From NCBI RefSeq assembly GCF_010667645.1, contig NZ_WHZV01000002.1:226087-290086 (forward strand): a stretch of 64,000 nucleotides of DNA, in the 5' to 3' direction. Positions within the stretch are counted from its first letter, which is position 1, and each line of letters opens with the position of its first letter. A program made the position numbers and the translations under genes. Positions 50,569 through 59,073 of this stretch are shown here, piece by piece. This DNA comes from Bifidobacterium platyrrhinorum (GTDB lineage: Bacteria; Actinomycetota; Actinomycetes; Actinomycetales; Bifidobacteriaceae). The notes beneath the pieces are model-generated. The model searched no databases and was not told the origin of the DNA. It was given only the letters and a program-made list of their open reading frames with translations.

Positions 50569-51957
50569 ATGGGTTACGAGCAGCTGAGCACGGTCATCGT
50601 GCTCATCATCGTACTCATCGGAATCGTGGTATGGCTGCCCATCCGCACGACCAACAGCATGAGGCATGTGGAGGAGCATCGCGAGGACCGATACTCCTCG
50701 TCGCTGCACCTGGTCGACGCAGACAGCGGGACGCGGTTCAGCGACGACACGACCTATGCGAAGGGGGTTTTGATGCAGCCGAACGAGAGGCGCGCGAACA
50801 CGCTCAGCCCCGGGCGCATCGCCGAAGTGAGGCGGTTGCGCCGTGAAGCGGTCCGTCGCCGCCAGATCATCGTCATCTGCCTGGTCGTCGTCACCGTCGC
50901 CGTCGCCGCGGCGGCGTTCGCCCTTCACTTCAGCCCGTGGTTCGCGCTGATCCCGGCCGCGCTCGCCGGCGTGGTGCTCGCGCTGGGGGCGCGCGCCGCC
51001 GGCCAGGCCCGCGAATGGGAGCGCAAGGTCGCCCAGGCGCGTTCACGCGAACGCAAGGCGCGTCTCGCCCGGGCGAGGACCCAGGCCCGTACCGTCGACG
51101 CCAAGGCTTCGCGCGTCGAGGCCGAGGCCGCCCGTCTGCGTCCCGCCGTGTCCGAGGCGGACGAGCCGCCCGCCGGCGAGGACACCCCGACCGCCGAAAT
51201 GGAGGGACGCGAGATCCGCCGCGTGCTGCGTCAGGCGCAGACCGAGCAGCGTCAGGCGCTGGCCGCGCGCGGCAAGCTGCCGTCCCGGGCCGCGGCCGAC
51301 GCCGAGGTCGCCTCCGTCGAGGAGACGCCCGTATCCGCGCGGCCGTCCGTGGATATGTCCCCGGTCAAGTCCGCGGGGCCCGTCTCCGCCGAGGAGACGC
51401 CCGCCTCCACGCCGACATCCGCGTCCGCCGCCAAGGTCGCGACCGAGGTCGCGGCCGACGCCGACGCCACCGACGAACTGGCCGAGGTCCGTCCCGCCCG
51501 TGCGCTCGACGTGGTCGACATGGCCACCCCGTCGCCCGAACTCATCTCCTTCTCGCTGGGCGAGCCCCGCAACGTGGTCGAGGAGAAGCCCGCGCCGCCG
51601 GAAAGCCGCGAGATCAAGTCGATGCGTCAGGTCGCCAAGGCCACGCCCGTCGACGAGACCACCGAACGCGAACTGGCCGCCGAAGCCAAGGTGGAGACCG
51701 CTCCGGCGAAGTCCGATCCCAAGCCTTCCGGTGAGACCGACACCGCCGGTTCGACCGCCGCGAACGCGGATCCGGCCGATGCCGCGCACGACTCCAATGA
51801 CGGCAGCGTCCTCGCCGCGGTGCCGGACGACGCCGGCGTCACCGACGTGGCCGCCTTCCACGAGTCCGAGGAGCAGGCCCGGGTCGCCGTGCCCGCCGCC
51901 ACCTCCGATTCGCTCGGCAACGGACTGCAGGCCATTCTCGCCCGCCGCCAGTCCTGA
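50569..51957 (+). CDS. Membrane protein with long charged tail, unknown function
   Basis: A 462-residue protein. One helix lies at residues ~7-26 (TVIVLIIVLIGIVVWLPI) and a hairpin of two at ~100-145 (IIVICLVVVTVAVAAAAF, WFALIPAALAGVVLALGA). A basic coiled-coil-like stretch (AREWERKVAQARSRERKARL) and a ~280-residue Ala/Glu/Thr/Pro-rich tail follow; the tail is probably disordered and cytoplasmic. I recognise no catalytic motif. Such architecture is seen in actinobacterial divisome-associated proteins, but that is only a resemblance. Confidence 0.75.
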   Translation: MGYEQLSTVIVLIIVLIGIVVWLPIRTTNSMRHVEEHREDRYSSSLHLVDADSGTRFSDDTTYAKGVLMQPNERRANTLSPGRIAEVRRLRREAVRRRQIIVICLVVVTVAVAAAAFALHFSPWFALIPAALAGVVLALGARAAGQAREWERKVAQARSRERKARLARARTQARTVDAKASRVEAEAARLRPAVSEADEPPAGEDTPTAEMEGREIRRVLRQAQTEQRQALAARGKLPSRAAADAEVASVEETPVSARPSVDMSPVKSAGPVSAEETPASTPTSASAAKVATEVAADADATDELAEVRPARALDVVDMATPSPELISFSLGEPRNVVEEKPAPPESREIKSMRQVAKATPVDETTERELAAEAKVETAPAKSDPKPSGETDTAGSTAANADPADAAHDSNDGSVLAAVPDDAGVTDVAAFHESEEQARVAVPAATSDSLGNGLQAILARRQS

Positions 51958-51993
51958 TCAGGCGGCCGGGCCGCTCCCGTTTCTCTCACAGCG

Positions 51994-52020
51994 TTAGCAC
52001 TCGAGTTGGCAGAGTGCTAA
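51994..52020. promoter_or_regulatory. CIRCE operator before groES
   Basis: TTAGCACTC at 51994-52002, a 9-base spacer and GAGTGCTAA at 52012-52020 match the CIRCE element exactly. It is the binding site of the heat-shock repressor HrcA. It overlaps a plausible promoter, TTGGCA (52006-52011) and TACCAT (52030-52035). Confidence 0.95.
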
Positions 52021-52132
52021 AAAGCGCGCTACCATGTGAACCAGTGCTTGGGATCGCGCAAGTGATCGTCAGCCTCTTGGGCAGTCCTGGCGCGGACACA
52101 TCGAACTAACGAGAAATACGAGGTGACCCACA

Positions 52133-52426
52133 GTGTCGATCAAGCTCACACCGCTGGAAGACAAGATCATCGTCAAGCAGGCCGAGGCCGAAACCCAGAC
52201 CGCGTCCGGTCTGTACATCCCGGACAACGCCAAGGAGAAGCCGCAGCAGGGCGAAGTCCTGGCCGTCGGCCCGGGCCGTCGCGACGACAAGGGCGAGCGC
52301 ATCCCGGTCGACGTCAAGGTCGGCGACAAGGTCCTGTACTCCAAGTACGGCGGCACCGAGGTGCACTACGAGGGTGAGGACTACCTCATCATCGGCGCCC
52401 GCGACGTGCTCGCCATCCTCGGCTGA
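52133..52426 (+). CDS. groS: Co-chaperonin GroES
   Basis: A 97-residue protein: [17 protein letters not shown], the mobile loop [45 protein letters not shown] and [13 protein letters not shown]. It caps the GroEL cage. The GTG follows GAGGTGA. groEL is not adjacent; the gene ends in its own terminator. Repressed by HrcA through the CIRCE element. Confidence 0.97.
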   Translation: MSIKLTPLEDKIIVKQAEAETQTASGLYIPDNAKEKPQQGEVLAVGPGRRDDKGERIPVDVKVGDKVLYSKYGGTEVHYEGEDYLIIGARDVLAILG

Positions 52427-52510
52427 GACCCGCGCCGGCATGGCGCGCATGCACGCGGCCGCCCCGCCGATCCGCGGCGCCGCGGACGCGCACCACGCCC
52501 CGAAATCATT

Positions 52511-52548
52511 GGAACCCCGTATCGCCTTCGGCGTACGGGGTTTCGTTT
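52511..52548 (+). terminator. Terminator after groES
   Basis: AACCCCGTA (52513-52521) pairs with TACGGGGTT (52534-52542), continued inside by CGCC/GGCG around a short TTC loop, followed by TCGTTTTA. Confidence 0.85.
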
Positions 52549-52681
52549 TATGCCCGCTCCGGTAGACTTCGCATCAACAGGCAACGACCGTTCTGGCCCG
52601 CGCGGGCCGCATGTGGGGAGGCATGCCACGCGCGCCGCAAGGACCGTGCGGTCACGGGGAACGCGAGGAAGCGAGGCGTCC

Positions 52682-53668
52682 ATGGCGTCCGAACCATCAT
52701 CCGCAGGGTCCGTGGCATCCACGGCGTCACGAATCTCCGCCCTGCCGACATGCATCGCCGAGGCATTGCACGACGCGCTGTCCTGCCCGCCGGATGTCAT
52801 CGAACTCGCCGTCATCACCTTCGCGGCCGGCGGGCACCTGCTGCTCGAGGATGTGCCCGGCGTCGGCAAGACGACGCTCGCCCGCGCCCTCGCCCGAGCC
52901 ATCGACGGCGACGTCAGCCGCATCCAATTCACGCCCGACATGCTGCCGGGCGACCTGACCGGCGTGAGCGTCTGGTCGCGGCGGGACGACCGGTTCGCAT
53001 TCCATCCCGGGCCGTTGTTCGCCAACATCGTCATCGCCGACGAGATCAACCGCGCGAACCCGAAAACCCAATCCGCGATGCTCGAGGCGATGAACGAACG
53101 ACAGGTGAGCGTCGACGGCGCCACCCACCCGCTGCCGGACCCGTATTTCGTCGTCGCCACGCAGAACCCCATCGAACTGGAGGGCACGTATCCACTGCCG
53201 GAAGCGCAGCTCGACCGGTTCATGACCTGCACCGCGTTCGGATATCCGAACGCCGACAGCGAGGCGGCGATGATCACCGCGCCCGACTGGTCCCATCCTC
53301 TTGACCGCGTCGACCGGGTGTGCCGCATCGAGGATGCGGCCGCCGTCCGCGAGGGCACGCGTCGTGTCGCCGTCTCGAAGCCCGTCGCCGACTACATCGT
53401 CGCGCTCGCCCGGGGCACGCGCCGCCATGACGGTGTGCGGTACGGCGCCTCGCCCCGCGCGAGCCTCGCGTTGGCGGCCATGGCCCGCGCCCGCGCCTTC
53501 ATCGACGGCCGCGACTACGTGATCCCCGACGATGCCCGCATGCTCGCCGTGCCCGTGCTCGCACACCGCCTTGTGCTCGACGACGCGGGATTCGCCGGCG
53601 AATCCCTGGAACGGGCGCGCGCGATCATCGCGGACATCGTGCGCGCCACGACCGTGCCCCGAGCGTGA
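52682..53668 (+). CDS. MoxR-type AAA+ ATPase
   Basis: A 328-residue ATPase. Walker A is LLLEDVPGVGKTTLARALA, Walker B is IVIADEINRANPKTQSAML, followed by MNERQVSVDG, VVATQNPIELEGTYPLPEAQLDRF (sensor 1) and YGASPRASLALAAMARARAF (sensor 2). MoxR proteins act as chaperones for partner complexes containing DUF58 or vWA proteins. The DUF58 partner is fused to the next gene, 6 bases downstream. The ATG has an AGGAAGCGAGG site; a TAGACT -10 box lies near 52563. Confidence 0.92.
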   Translation: MASEPSSAGSVASTASRISALPTCIAEALHDALSCPPDVIELAVITFAAGGHLLLEDVPGVGKTTLARALARAIDGDVSRIQFTPDMLPGDLTGVSVWSRRDDRFAFHPGPLFANIVIADEINRANPKTQSAMLEAMNERQVSVDGATHPLPDPYFVVATQNPIELEGTYPLPEAQLDRFMTCTAFGYPNADSEAAMITAPDWSHPLDRVDRVCRIEDAAAVREGTRRVAVSKPVADYIVALARGTRRHDGVRYGASPRASLALAAMARARAFIDGRDYVIPDDARMLAVPVLAHRLVLDDAGFAGESLERARAIIADIVRATTVPRA

Positions 53669-53674
53669 TCAGCC

Positions 53675-56600
53675 ATGTGCCGGTTCCGCGTCCGTTCGCC
53701 GTTCCCGCTTCGTCCGCCGCGCGGCGCGCGCCGGGTGCGTCGGGAACGGCGGGCACGTCCGCATTGGCATGGGATGATCCGCCCCGCCGTGTCCTGTCTG
53801 CTGCTCGTAGTGGCGGGCGCCGCCCTGTGCTATGCGGGGCTGTTGCTTGACGAGCGGACGCTGATGGCCGCGGTCATCGCCATCATGTCGATGATCGTGC
53901 TGTCGTTGGCCGTCGCCGTGGCGCAATGGGTGGCGGCCGGGAGCGCCGGATGGGAATCCCCGGCCGTCGGCGTGGTGGAGACGGCGAGCCGCACGGGCCG
54001 GGGAAGAGACATGTGCACCCGGATGGCGCGGTTGCTGCGGCCGTCCGATGTAACGGCGACGGCGCTGCACGAACGCATCGACCAGTACGGGAACGTCGTG
54101 GATCGATGGACGGGCGACCTGCCCCGCGAACGCGGCCTGTACCGCCGGGTCGGCACGATGCCGCGCTGGAGGTCTCCGTTCGGATTGTTCGTGGTGAGAC
54201 GCCGCCTCGCGGCCGCCGGGGAGACACCGATCCTGCCCGAAACGGTGCAGGAGCCGTCGTCCGGGATCGGAGCGGCCGCCCGGGGGAAGGCCGCGGGCCT
54301 GTCGGATACGGAGGAATCCGGGGCCGTGCGCGCCTACGAACCGGGAGACCCGATCAAACGCATCTCATGGAGGCACAGCGCGCATCGCGGCAGGCTGATG
54401 ACCCGCGAATCCGATGGCGACGACCGCGCCACCCTGCTGCTCGTGGTGAATGCGGACGGTGCGGACGGCGTCGATGCGCAACGGCTCGACGGGGCGGTCG
54501 CCACCCTGTTGCCATACGTGCGGGCGCGACGCGGAACGGATGTGATGGCCACCGACGGCGTGCGCGTGGCCGAAGGCACACAGGCCGTCACCCGTTTTCT
54601 GGCGGCTGTACGGCCTACGTGCGGAGTTTCGGATGCAAGCTGCGGTGGTTCGGCCGAAACGTGCGGAGTTTCGCCTGCAACGTGCGCAGTGTCGGTGGGA
54701 AACACCGTCCGCCGGCGTTCGGGCCCGGTGGAGGTACTGGTGTGCGATGCCAGTGATTCCAACGGTTTGGCACAATCCCTGCGGCGGTCGCATATCGGTG
54801 CGGCGGTGCGCATACTCGACCCCACTCCGCATGAACGGGTCGTGATCGCGCATGTTCCTCCCGAAACCGCGCACGTTGTCCCTGAAACTCCGCAGCTCGC
54901 ATCCGAAACTCCGCACGTCACCCCCGCGCCGCCGCTCGTGACCTCCGTCATCCCCGTGGCACGCGTCGCCGCACCCCGCATCGTCGCCGCGGCGTCCCTG
55001 CTGGCGTATTTCGGCATCATGCTCAAGGGCCTGGCCGGACTTGTGGAACCCACGGGACTATGGGCATGGTTCGCCGCCGGTGCGCTCGCAATCGCGGCGC
55101 TTGCCTCGTCCGTGCCCGCGGCCTCCGTGCGCGCCGCCCTGATCCGCGTATCGGCCTACGCGCTCGCCGTCGGGATCGCCGCGTCCGTGGCGGTCCTGAT
55201 CCGGCTGCACGGCATGGCACCCGTATCGACGTCCTCGAAGGCATCCCCGGCATCATCGTCGGCCGTGTCCTTCGCCGAGTCCCTGTCACGCGGATTCGAC
55301 CGGCTCAACCGCCAACTGCCGCCCCTGAAGGTCGCGCCCGCCTCCGACGTCCTGCTCATCGTCGTCATCGCCGTTGTCGCCCTGCTCGTCCGTTGTCTTC
55401 TGCTGTGGCACCGGTCCGCGCCGTTCTTCGTCCTGCTTCCCGTCGCCGCGCTCGCCGCCGACTATGCGATGCTCGGGCACGTCGCCCCATGGTGGGCGGT
55501 CGCCCTGCTCGCCGCGGCCTTCCCGATGGGACTGTGGGCGGCCGGGGCGGAGCGGCCGTGCCGACCCACGGCGTCGCCGGCAAAGGCGATCCCGCGATCG
55601 GGATCGGGTGCCGCTGTGGCCCCTCGCCCCGCCACCCGCATCCTGCCCTCCGTCTGCGCCGCGCTCACGGTGATGGCCGTCACCCTGGCCGGCACGCCGG
55701 CCGCCGAGTCCCTCGCCTACCGCATTCCGCTGTCCATCGGCGAGGGCGGCGGCATGTTCTCGTCGAACACGGTCAGCCCGCTCATCGATCTCAAACGCAA
55801 CATCTCGGCCGGTTCCGACTCCGTCGTGCTCAGCTATTCCTCCTACCGCCGCGTCTACCTGAAGATGACCACGCTCGACGAATTCGACGGCGACACCTGG
55901 GGGTACGGCAAGGACATCGCGCTCGACGCCGGCCTGTATGGTTCCGGCATCCGCCTCGGCCGCGATCAATCCGACGACCTCGACATGGACGAGCGCCGCG
56001 CCCCCGACCCGCTCACCCTCTACATGTGGATGCTCGGCTATGCCGGATACGACGTCGCCGGCGTCGACGAGAACACACTCGAACGGTTCATGGGATACGC
56101 GAAGGTCCACGTCGACACGCTCCGCAGCCGGTTCCTGCCCGTGCCCGGCAGCGCCACCGACATTGCCGGCGTCGGCTCCGACTGGCTGCGCTACCGCGAC
56201 GGCAGCGTCTACAACCGCGTCAACGCCACCTCGGCGGACATGACATACACGGCATCCGGCACCTATCTCGAGCCCATCTCCTCGGCCGCCGGGTTCGCCG
56301 ACCTCGACATCGTGCGCCGCGCCGGCGAGGACTTCGCGCAACGCCGGCGGGCCTCCGACGACCAGGTGGCCACCTGGATCGAGGCGCGGCGGTCCCTCGC
56401 CGGCTCCGGGCTCGGCGAGGTGCGCGACGGGTTCGCCGTCATCCGCGCCACCGTCGGCAAGGACGGCGTCGTGCGCGGTCCGCATGATTGGCGTCTCGGC
56501 AGGGTGAGCGTCTACCGCATGTCCCTCGACGGCGGTCGCGGCGGGGAGATCGGCGACGGGACGGCTTCGGATCATGGTTCGAGCGGCGGCGACGCGTGGG

Positions 56601-58339
56601 AGAACGGCTCGGAGACCACGATCGGCGCTCCCAGCGGCATCTCCTTCGACGACACCGTCGCCGCGCAGCTCGGCCTCGGCAAGGAGGGCACCGCCTACGG
56701 CTTCGACGCGGATGGCTCCACGGCGGTCATCGTCCTGCCGTTGCGCGACGTGTCCGACGAGGACGCCGCCACGGAATCCGGCTCCGGAGGCGTTTCCGGC
56801 GGCGCGAACGGTTGGTCGGGAAGCCTGCCCGACTGGGCGCGCACGGCGACCGGACTGATCACGCGGGAGGGGGCGTCCGTCGCCACCGTCGTGGACGCGG
56901 CGAACGCCTCCGATGACGGGCAGCGCATGATGCGGCGCCTCGACGACATGGTCCGCCGGTCGGACGACGACGCCCACGCCGGGCGGTACACGTCGCTGCC
57001 GAAGAGCCTGCCCGCCAACGTGCGCGCCGTCATCCGCCGCGCCCAGGCCGACGGCGTGCCGGTCACCGGCAAGGACTACGACGCCCAGGTGCGCGCCATG
57101 CGTTGGCTCGTCGGCTACTTCACCGCCAAGGACAACCGGTTCTCCTACTCGCTCGACGCGCCCGACGGCGACGGACGCTCCAACATGCAGGTCATCGACG
57201 ACTTCCTCGACCCGAAGACCGGCCACAAAGGGTACTGCCAGCACTACGCCTCCGCGCTCGCCGTCCTGGGACGGGCGATGGGCGTGCCCACCCGCGTCGT
57301 GCTCGGCTACAACGCCGGCGCGTCCCCGCGCGGCGCCGACGGCTACTACCAGGTGCGGTCGCGCCAGTTGCACGCGTGGGTGGAGGCGTATCTCGACGGC
57401 GTCGGCTGGGTGCCGTTCGACGCGACGCCCGCCAGCGAGCAGAACGGCACGCTCGCCGCCGACGGGGCGTCCGCGTCCGGGGAGGATTCCTCGGATGCGG
57501 CGTCCGGGGCGGCGGAAGGCTCGCCGGACGCGTCCGGCATGCCGGCCGATGCGTCCGGCGGCGACTCCGGTTCGTCGGACGGCGCCGATGCGAAGACACA
57601 GACGAAGGATGGCGACGATGGTTCGAAGGACGGAAACGGCGGCGACGCCCGGCGCCCCGCCGGCGCGTCCGCTTCGACGGGCGCGGGTGCGTACGGCCCG
57701 TTCGACCCACGCCGGTGGGGCGCATGGTTCGTCGGTCTGACGCCGCCCGGACGCGTCGCGGCCGCTGCCGCGGGACTCGCGCTGCTCGCCGCGCTCGTCT
57801 TCGCGCCGCGCGCTTGGCGCGATCTGCGCCGTCGCCGCTGCCTCGCCATGGCCGTGCGGGCCGCCGCGTTCCCCGACGATGCCGCCGCCCGTTCGCGCGC
57901 TTGGCGCGAGGCGTGGTCTCTGATCCGGCGTGAGGGCCGTCGCCGCGGCGCCCGGTGGCGCGCCTGCGACACCGACATGATGATCGCCGACGCCATCGCC
58001 CGCGTCTGGAACGGGGATGCGCGGTCTGATGCGGGCGGGATGGATGGGGAGGTGTCCGATGACGTGGAGACGGGCATGACGATGGGCGTGGGCGTGGGCG
58101 TCGAGGGCGTCCGGAACGCGAACGCCGGGAACGCGGGCGCGGGACGCACCGGAGGAACGGCCGCCGAAGCGATCCGCGTCATCGCACGCAACGCGGCCGC
58201 GGCGGCCTTCGGAGGGAGCCCCGCCCCGGCGGCCGCCGTCGCGGAGTTGCTTGAACGCCTCCTTGCGGGTCGCGGGCCACGCCCCATCCGTTCGCGACAC
58301 GCCGACGCCAAGCTTTCCGACGATGGTTCCGGAGCGTAA
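53675..58339 (+). CDS. DUF58-transglutaminase (TgpA) fusion membrane protein
   Basis: A 1554-residue protein. Residues ~35-80 hold two helices. DUF58 follows, with RAYEPGDPIKRISWRHSAHR (from ~219). Two 7-residue repeat arrays lie at 315-342 (TCGVSDA type) and 393-420 (HVVPETP type). Several helices follow at ~425-680. The exported transglutaminase-like part has the triad Cys1188 (KGYCQHYASALAV), His1233 (RQLHAWVEAYL) and Asp1249 (WVPFDATP). An acidic linker, a helix at ~1362-1382 and a cytoplasmic C-terminal part complete it. DUF58 and TgpA are usually separate genes beside moxR. The role is probably envelope-linked. An alternative start is Met34. Confidence 0.9.
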   Translation: MCRFRVRSPFPLRPPRGARRVRRERRARPHWHGMIRPAVSCLLLVVAGAALCYAGLLLDERTLMAAVIAIMSMIVLSLAVAVAQWVAAGSAGWESPAVGVVETASRTGRGRDMCTRMARLLRPSDVTATALHERIDQYGNVVDRWTGDLPRERGLYRRVGTMPRWRSPFGLFVVRRRLAAAGETPILPETVQEPSSGIGAAARGKAAGLSDTEESGAVRAYEPGDPIKRISWRHSAHRGRLMTRESDGDDRATLLLVVNADGADGVDAQRLDGAVATLLPYVRARRGTDVMATDGVRVAEGTQAVTRFLAAVRPTCGVSDASCGGSAETCGVSPATCAVSVGNTVRRRSGPVEVLVCDASDSNGLAQSLRRSHIGAAVRILDPTPHERVVIAHVPPETAHVVPETPQLASETPHVTPAPPLVTSVIPVARVAAPRIVAAASLLAYFGIMLKGLAGLVEPTGLWAWFAAGALAIAALASSVPAASVRAALIRVSAYALAVGIAASVAVLIRLHGMAPVSTSSKASPASSSAVSFAESLSRGFDRLNRQLPPLKVAPASDVLLIVVIAVVALLVRCLLLWHRSAPFFVLLPVAALAADYAMLGHVAPWWAVALLAAAFPMGLWAAGAERPCRPTASPAKAIPRSGSGAAVAPRPATRILPSVCAALTVMAVTLAGTPAAESLAYRIPLSIGEGGGMFSSNTVSPLIDLKRNISAGSDSVVLSYSSYRRVYLKMTTLDEFDGDTWGYGKDIALDAGLYGSGIRLGRDQSDDLDMDERRAPDPLTLYMWMLGYAGYDVAGVDENTLERFMGYAKVHVDTLRSRFLPVPGSATDIAGVGSDWLRYRDGSVYNRVNATSADMTYTASGTYLEPISSAAGFADLDIVRRAGEDFAQRRRASDDQVATWIEARRSLAGSGLGEVRDGFAVIRATVGKDGVVRGPHDWRLGRVSVYRMSLDGGRGGEIGDGTASDHGSSGGDAWENGSETTIGAPSGISFDDTVAAQLGLGKEGTAYGFDADGSTAVIVLPLRDVSDEDAATESGSGGVSGGANGWSGSLPDWARTATGLITREGASVATVVDAANASDDGQRMMRRLDDMVRRSDDDAHAGRYTSLPKSLPANVRAVIRRAQADGVPVTGKDYDAQVRAMRWLVGYFTAKDNRFSYSLDAPDGDGRSNMQVIDDFLDPKTGHKGYCQHYASALAVLGRAMGVPTRVVLGYNAGASPRGADGYYQVRSRQLHAWVEAYLDGVGWVPFDATPASEQNGTLAADGASASGEDSSDAASGAAEGSPDASGMPADASGGDSGSSDGADAKTQTKDGDDGSKDGNGGDARRPAGASASTGAGAYGPFDPRRWGAWFVGLTPPGRVAAAAAGLALLAALVFAPRAWRDLRRRRCLAMAVRAAAFPDDAAARSRAWREAWSLIRREGRRRGARWRACDTDMMIADAIARVWNGDARSDAGGMDGEVSDDVETGMTMGVGVGVEGVRNANAGNAGAGRTGGTAAEAIRVIARNAAAAAFGGSPAPAAAVAELLERLLAGRGPRPIRSRHADAKLSDDGSGA
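54617..54934. repeat. Two inverted arrays of 21-bp coding repeats
   Basis: Array one (54617-54700) has four 21-bp units, encoding TCGVSDA, SCGGSAE, TCGVSPA and TCAVSVG. Array two (54851-54934) has four 21-bp units, encoding HVPPETA, HVVPETP, QLASETP and HVTPAPP. Array two is the reverse complement of array one: 54617-54645 matches the complement of 54890-54918 in 28 of 29 bases. Confidence 0.85.
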
Positions 58340-58553
58340 AACGGTGTGTGGAAGCCCCGGGAAACCGTTCGCGACACGCCGAAGGGCACGTTTGCCTCGA
58401 AAATGAATTTCCGTTGAAATTCCAACGTTTTCAGGCGGTGAAAAACGTCTCCAACGACGTGCTTCGCGAAGGCCGAGTTGCGCTCGCGAAAATCCCGTGG
58501 CATGATATGCGAGTTGCCTGACGAGGTCACCTCCTCGGCGGGAAACAGAGACT

Positions 58554-58635
58554 GGCGGATTTCCCAAGCGGTCAAAGGGAGCTGACTGTAAATCAGCCGC
58601 TTCGTGCTTCAGTGGTTCGAATCCACTATCCGCCA
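58554..58635 (+). tRNA. tRNA-Tyr (anticodon GTA)
   Basis: Acceptor arms GGCGGAT and ATCCGCC pair. The anticodon stem GCTGA/TCAGC encloses CTGTAAA with anticodon GTA. A long variable arm (class II) and a TTCGAAT T-loop follow. CCA is not encoded. Confidence 0.95.
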
Positions 58636-58636
58636 C

Positions 58637-58708
<72 letters not shown>

Positions 58709-58712
58709 CTCT

Positions 58713-58786
58713 GGCGGGGTAGCTCAGCTGGCTAGAGCGTACGACTCATAATCGTAAGGTCAAGAGTTCGAGCCTCTTCCTCGCTA
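58713..58786 (+). tRNA. tRNA-Met (anticodon CAT), elongator type
   Basis: The anticodon stem TACGA/TCGTA encloses CTCATAA with anticodon CAT. The three G-C pairs of initiator tRNA are absent. Acceptor arms GGCGGGG and CCTCGCT pair with two G-T wobbles. The Thr-Met-rpmG order is common in Actinomycetota. A tRNA-Ile2 reading (lysidine-modified CAT) is less likely. Confidence 0.9.
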
Positions 58787-58792
58787 CAAATC

Positions 58793-58814
58793 AGGCCCGT
58801 CATAAGACGGGCCT
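58793..58814 (+). terminator. Hairpin between the tRNA genes and rpmG
   Basis: AGGCCCGTC (58793-58801) pairs perfectly with GACGGGCCT (58806-58814) over ATAA, followed by ACGTTT. It may act as a partial terminator or processing site. Confidence 0.6.
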
Positions 58815-58841
58815 ACGTTTAGAACTAGAGGTGAATGAACC

Positions 58842-59009
58842 ATGGCTAAGTCCGCCGACATCCGTCCCGGCATCACGCTGGCATGCACCGAGTGCAAGGA
58901 GCGTAACTACATCACGACGAAGAACCGTCGCAACACGCCCGATCGCCTCGAGCTGAAGAAGTTCTGCGCCCGCTGCGGCAAGCAGACCGTGCACCGCGAG
59001 ACCCGCTGA
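58842..59009 (+). CDS. rpmG: 50S ribosomal protein L33, zinc-binding type
   Basis: A 55-residue protein [20 protein letters not shown]..., with two Cys pairs (CTEC and CARC) that bind zinc. This marks it as the zinc-containing form rather than the Cys-free form induced by zinc starvation. The ATG follows AGAGGTGAATG. It lies behind the tRNA-Thr and tRNA-Met genes. Confidence 0.96.
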   Translation: MAKSADIRPGITLACTECKERNYITTKNRRNTPDRLELKKFCARCGKQTVHRETR

Positions 59010-59030
59010 GCACGCTCGCAAGCTTTCAGG

Positions 59031-59056
59031 AAACCCGGCCGAAAGGCCGGGTTTTT
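59031..59056 (+). terminator. Terminator after rpmG
   Basis: AAACCCGGCC and GGCCGGGTTT pair perfectly around GAAA, followed by TT. The murB -10 box begins 4 bases later. Confidence 0.88.
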
Positions 59057-59059
59057 GCG

Positions 59060-59065
59060 TAGGAT
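59060..59065 (+). promoter_or_regulatory. -10 box TAGGAT, leaderless start of murB
   Basis: TAGGAT ends 8 bases before the ATG at 59074, and no ribosome binding site is seen. Confidence 0.6.
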
Positions 59066-59073
59066 AGGCAGTT

